Shown: positions 61,892 to 64,000 of the stretch, piece by piece | Layout of the letters: every line of letters starts with the position of its first letter | Numbering within the stretch: the stretch's first letter is position 1 | Source of the DNA: Ancrocorticia populi | Lineage (GTDB): Bacteria > Actinomycetota > Actinomycetes > Actinomycetales > Actinomycetaceae | NCBI RefSeq assembly: GCF_003123745.1 | Contig: NZ_QETB01000001.1 | Location: 620,001-684,000 of the forward strand | Reading direction: 5' to 3' | Length of the DNA stretch: 64,000 nt | Program-made: the position numbers and the translations under genes | The notes under the pieces: generated by a model | What the model was told of the DNA's origin: nothing | The model's database searches: none | Seen by the model: the letters and a program-made list of their open reading frames with translations, nothing else

Positions 61892-61909
61892 GGTTCTGAC
61901 GTAAGAACC
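61892..61909 (+). promoter_or_regulatory. Inverted repeat upstream of the cytidylyltransferase fusion gene
   Basis: GGTTCT (61892-61897) and AGAACC (61904-61909) form a 6-bp inverted repeat around GACGTA, 24 bases before the start at 61933. A TATAGA at 61885-61890 could be a -10 element, so the repeat may be an operator. Confidence 0.3.
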
Positions 61910-61932
61910 TAGGATCTTTGAGAGGCGATACG

Positions 61933-63279
61933 ATGCGAACAGTCATCACCTACGGCACGTATGACATGTTTCATGAGGGCCATCGGCGACTCTTGGAGCG
62001 CGCCCGAGCATTGGGTGATTGGTTGATCGTAGGCGTAACCAGCGACACGTACGATCTGAGCCGCGGCAAGCTCAACGTACGGCAGAGCGCCTTGGAGCGT
62101 ATTGAGAACGTTCGCAAGACTGGGCTCGCCGATCAGGTGCTGCTAGAAGAATATGCTGGGCAGAAGATCCTCGACATTCAGGAGTGGGGCGTCGATGTTT
62201 TCGCGATCGGTTCGGACTGGGTGGGGAAGTTCGACTATCTGAAAGACTATTGCGACGTCGTCTACTTGGATCGAACTCGGGGAGTCTCAAGTACAAAGAT
62301 TCGCAATGAGAGCTTAGGCATCCACAAGATCGGATTAGTTGGTGCGGGATCACTCGCCGAAGATCTTGTTGAGGAGGCGCGTTACGTCTCTGGTATCAGT
62401 ATTGAGGCGGTGTGGGATTCTGATGCGGCCCTTGCGCGACAGCTCGCCTCTGATATGGAGTTGGGCTGGGCATACGAGGACTATAGCGAGCTCTTGAACA
62501 ATGTGGATGCCGTATACGTCTCAACACCTGCGGACCAACGAGCACACATGATTCGTCAAGCCTTGGAGTGTGGGGTACATGTGTTGAGCGAACCACCGCT
62601 CACGCTGACCAAACATGAGACTGAGCAGCTGACGAAGTTGGCAAGAGAGCGGCACTTAGTATTGGTCGAAGGAATCCGGACAGCCTACACTCCAGGTTTC
62701 CAACGGATGATCGCATATGCACGGAGCGGTTCCATCGGGCAGATTAGGTCTGTGGAGGCAACGCTTACACATCCAGCAAGCTCCACGATACACAGCACTG
62801 AAGAGCCACGGAATGCTGCCGCGGAACTCGCTGTATATCCTGTTTTCACGGTGCTCAAGCTTTTGGGCGGAGATTACACTGACCTGCGGTGCCACATTCT
62901 CGAATCGGGTCCAGAGCACCCAAGCCTGCTGGCACGAATCGACATCGAGTATCCCACCGCCTTTGCCTCGGTCAAGGTTGGACTTGGTGTGCGGGCAGAA
63001 AACGATCTAGAGGTAGCTGGTACAGAGGGCACGCTGTATGTGCCCGCACCTTGGTGGCACAGCCAGCATTATGAGACCCGATTTGATGACGCCAATGAGA
63101 ACGAAGCATTCTACGAGCGCCTTGAAGGTGACGAGTACAGGTATGAACTTGCCGAGCTATCTACTCGGATTCGGGGCAATGGGCGCACTGCATATAAGCT
63201 CCGGAGCGAAGACTCAGTACTGATCGCTAAGATTGTTGAAGATATTCGAGAGTCGGCCCATATTTCGTCGTCGATCTAA
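61933..63279 (+). CDS. Glycerol-3-phosphate cytidylyltransferase fused to Gfo/Idh/MocA-type oxidoreductase
   Basis: A 448-residue two-domain protein. Residues 1-130 are TagD-like: VITYGTYDMFHEGHRRLLERA with the CTP-binding H-x-x-H, and RGVSSTKIRNE, the TagD-type RGxST-I motif. Residues 135-448 are Gfo/Idh/MocA-like with KIGLVGAGSLAEDLV. The family catalytic EKP motif reads SEPPLTLT here, so the usual lysine is replaced by proline. CTP transfer would give CDP-glycerol or a related nucleotide for the glycerophosphotransferases. The ATG at 61933 is preferred over a TTG at 61918; GAGAGG precedes it. Confidence 0.85.
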   Translation: MRTVITYGTYDMFHEGHRRLLERARALGDWLIVGVTSDTYDLSRGKLNVRQSALERIENVRKTGLADQVLLEEYAGQKILDIQEWGVDVFAIGSDWVGKFDYLKDYCDVVYLDRTRGVSSTKIRNESLGIHKIGLVGAGSLAEDLVEEARYVSGISIEAVWDSDAALARQLASDMELGWAYEDYSELLNNVDAVYVSTPADQRAHMIRQALECGVHVLSEPPLTLTKHETEQLTKLARERHLVLVEGIRTAYTPGFQRMIAYARSGSIGQIRSVEATLTHPASSTIHSTEEPRNAAAELAVYPVFTVLKLLGGDYTDLRCHILESGPEHPSLLARIDIEYPTAFASVKVGLGVRAENDLEVAGTEGTLYVPAPWWHSQHYETRFDDANENEAFYERLEGDEYRYELAELSTRIRGNGRTAYKLRSEDSVLIAKIVEDIRESAHISSSI

Positions 63280-63308
63280 GGTCTTTCAGGCGGGGCTTAG
63301 GGCGGCAA

Positions 63309-64000
63309 CTATCCCTTGATGAAGTTCTCATAGGTTCGGCGCATCTTTCGGTTCACGCGTTCCCTATATAGTGCGAATGATGTTCCTGGATCGGACGGAA
63401 GCTTAGACTGGAGTTCCTCAAAACTGAACGGCACTAGATTGCTCTCATCAGGTCGGAGGATCTCCCGAACTCCGCTAAAGAGAGTGCTATAGACGCTCAT
63501 CGCGAAATCGGTATCCCGGTTCACACCCTCGTCCATGGCATTCTCGACTGCTTCAAGAAGAGCAGCCGCTGTCCAATCTTCAACTGATAATGCTCGGCCG
63601 CTGTACCCAATCGACTCATAGAATGCTGGAACTTTGAAATTCCACGTGAGTCCTATGCTCGGGATGCCCAGAGCATATGAGGTGATGCTCGCATGCAGGC
63701 GATACGCAATGATTCCATCGCATCTTCTTAATTCGGATACGAGATCTTCGGGCTGGTTTATCGGCAACCGTACCTTACTCAGATCAATGTTGTTCTTTCG
63801 AACGAAATCGCTTAGGAAGACTTCATCGGCGTAATGGCCCGTAGTTAGCAGCCGATACTTGTATCCTTTCTCGGTTAGCTTGGCAATCACATCAAGCCAG
63901 AGGGCATGTTGCTTCGCAGCAGTAAACGGAATCTTGTTGTCCTTGAATATGCCCCTGCGGGTAACGACCAAACCGATGCACCTTTGACCCTGCTCTATGT
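63309..64000 (-). CDS. Polysaccharide pyruvyl transferase family protein, C-terminal part (runs off the window)
   Basis: At least 230 C-terminal residues of a CsaB/PssM-type ketal pyruvyltransferase are visible; the frame stays open to the window edge (preceding residues IEQGQRCIGLVVTRRG). The conserved segment CDGIIAYRLHASITSYALGI is present, with a preceding LRRCDG and a following PSIGLTWNFKVPAFYESIGY. The family adds pyruvate from phosphoenolpyruvate onto sugars in cell-wall polymers. Its start lies outside the window, so its operon partners are unknown. It converges on the cytidylyltransferase fusion gene. Confidence 0.8.
   Translation of the reverse strand, partial: IEQGQRCIGLVVTRRGIFKDNKIPFTAAKQHALWLDVIAKLTEKGYKYRLLTTGHYADEVFLSDFVRKNNIDLSKVRLPINQPEDLVSELRRCDGIIAYRLHASITSYALGIPSIGLTWNFKVPAFYESIGYSGRALSVEDWTAAALLEAVENAMDEGVNRDTDFAMSVYSTLFSGVREILRPDESNLVPFSFEELQSKLPSDPGTSFALYRERVNRKMRRTYENFIKG

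Overview
The window looks like chromosomal DNA of a high-GC Gram-positive actinobacterium, most likely of the Actinomycetaceae type (Trueperella, Arcanobacterium or Schaalia-like; this is inference). Grounds are the actinobacterial order fdxA-dapC, lipB-lipA, a 640-residue TypA, frequent GTG/TTG starts, VanW and DUF222/HNH proteins, and a wall-teichoic-acid-like locus instead of an outer-membrane polysaccharide locus. No rRNA, tRNA, CRISPR array or complete insertion sequence was seen.

Positions 1-13 kb hold mixed housekeeping genes: an iron alcohol dehydrogenase fragment, a beta-hydroxyacid dehydrogenase, two GNAT acetyltransferases, a glutamine-amidotransferase-like protein without its nucleophilic cysteine, an ABC-F ATPase with a possible attenuator leader, a patatin phospholipase, two acyl-CoA synthetases, an M18 aminopeptidase and a DUF559 nuclease-like gene bracketed by inverted copies of a short TTGACGCAA repeat. 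Positions 12.4-14.1 kb carry lipB-lipA. Positions 14.5-20.9 kb are an oligopeptide ABC importer (lipoprotein, two permeases, fused ATPases). Positions 21-32.4 kb carry a PH-like membrane protein, a vapBC toxin-antitoxin pair with a palindromic operator, typA, a VanW protein, fdxA-dapC, a DUF222/HNH protein, a CatB-type acetyltransferase whose full reading frame has no normal start codon, and citrate synthase.

From about 33.2 kb to the end the window is one large cell-surface glycopolymer locus of wall-teichoic-acid type. It has two separate TagG/TagH export ABC pairs, five CDP-glycerol/ribitol glycerophosphotransferase-like proteins, a TarI-type cytidylyltransferase, a TagD cytidylyltransferase fused to a Gfo/Idh oxidoreductase, an NAD-epimerase, an SDR, a family 2 glycosyltransferase, a hexapeptide acyltransferase and a pyruvyltransferase.

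The most unusual part is 33.2-47.9 kb. A tightly coupled seven-gene operon joins a polymer exporter to a 1196-residue protein with three tandem sugar-transfer ATP-grasp units (only the third keeps active-site-like residues), a second single ATP-grasp protein, a nucleotidyltransferase, a glycerophosphotransferase and an amino-acid permease. It is followed by a roughly 1590-residue protein that fuses leucine-rich repeats, an intact CapA metallophosphatase-like domain, a degenerate CapA copy and a complete MurF-like ligase. ATP-grasp and Mur ligases both make amide bonds, and CapA and Mur-type ligases are partners in poly-gamma-glutamate synthesis. I therefore infer that this locus may attach amino acids or a short peptide chain to a polyol-phosphate wall polymer. 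This is a hypothesis from domain content and gene order, not something the sequence proves.
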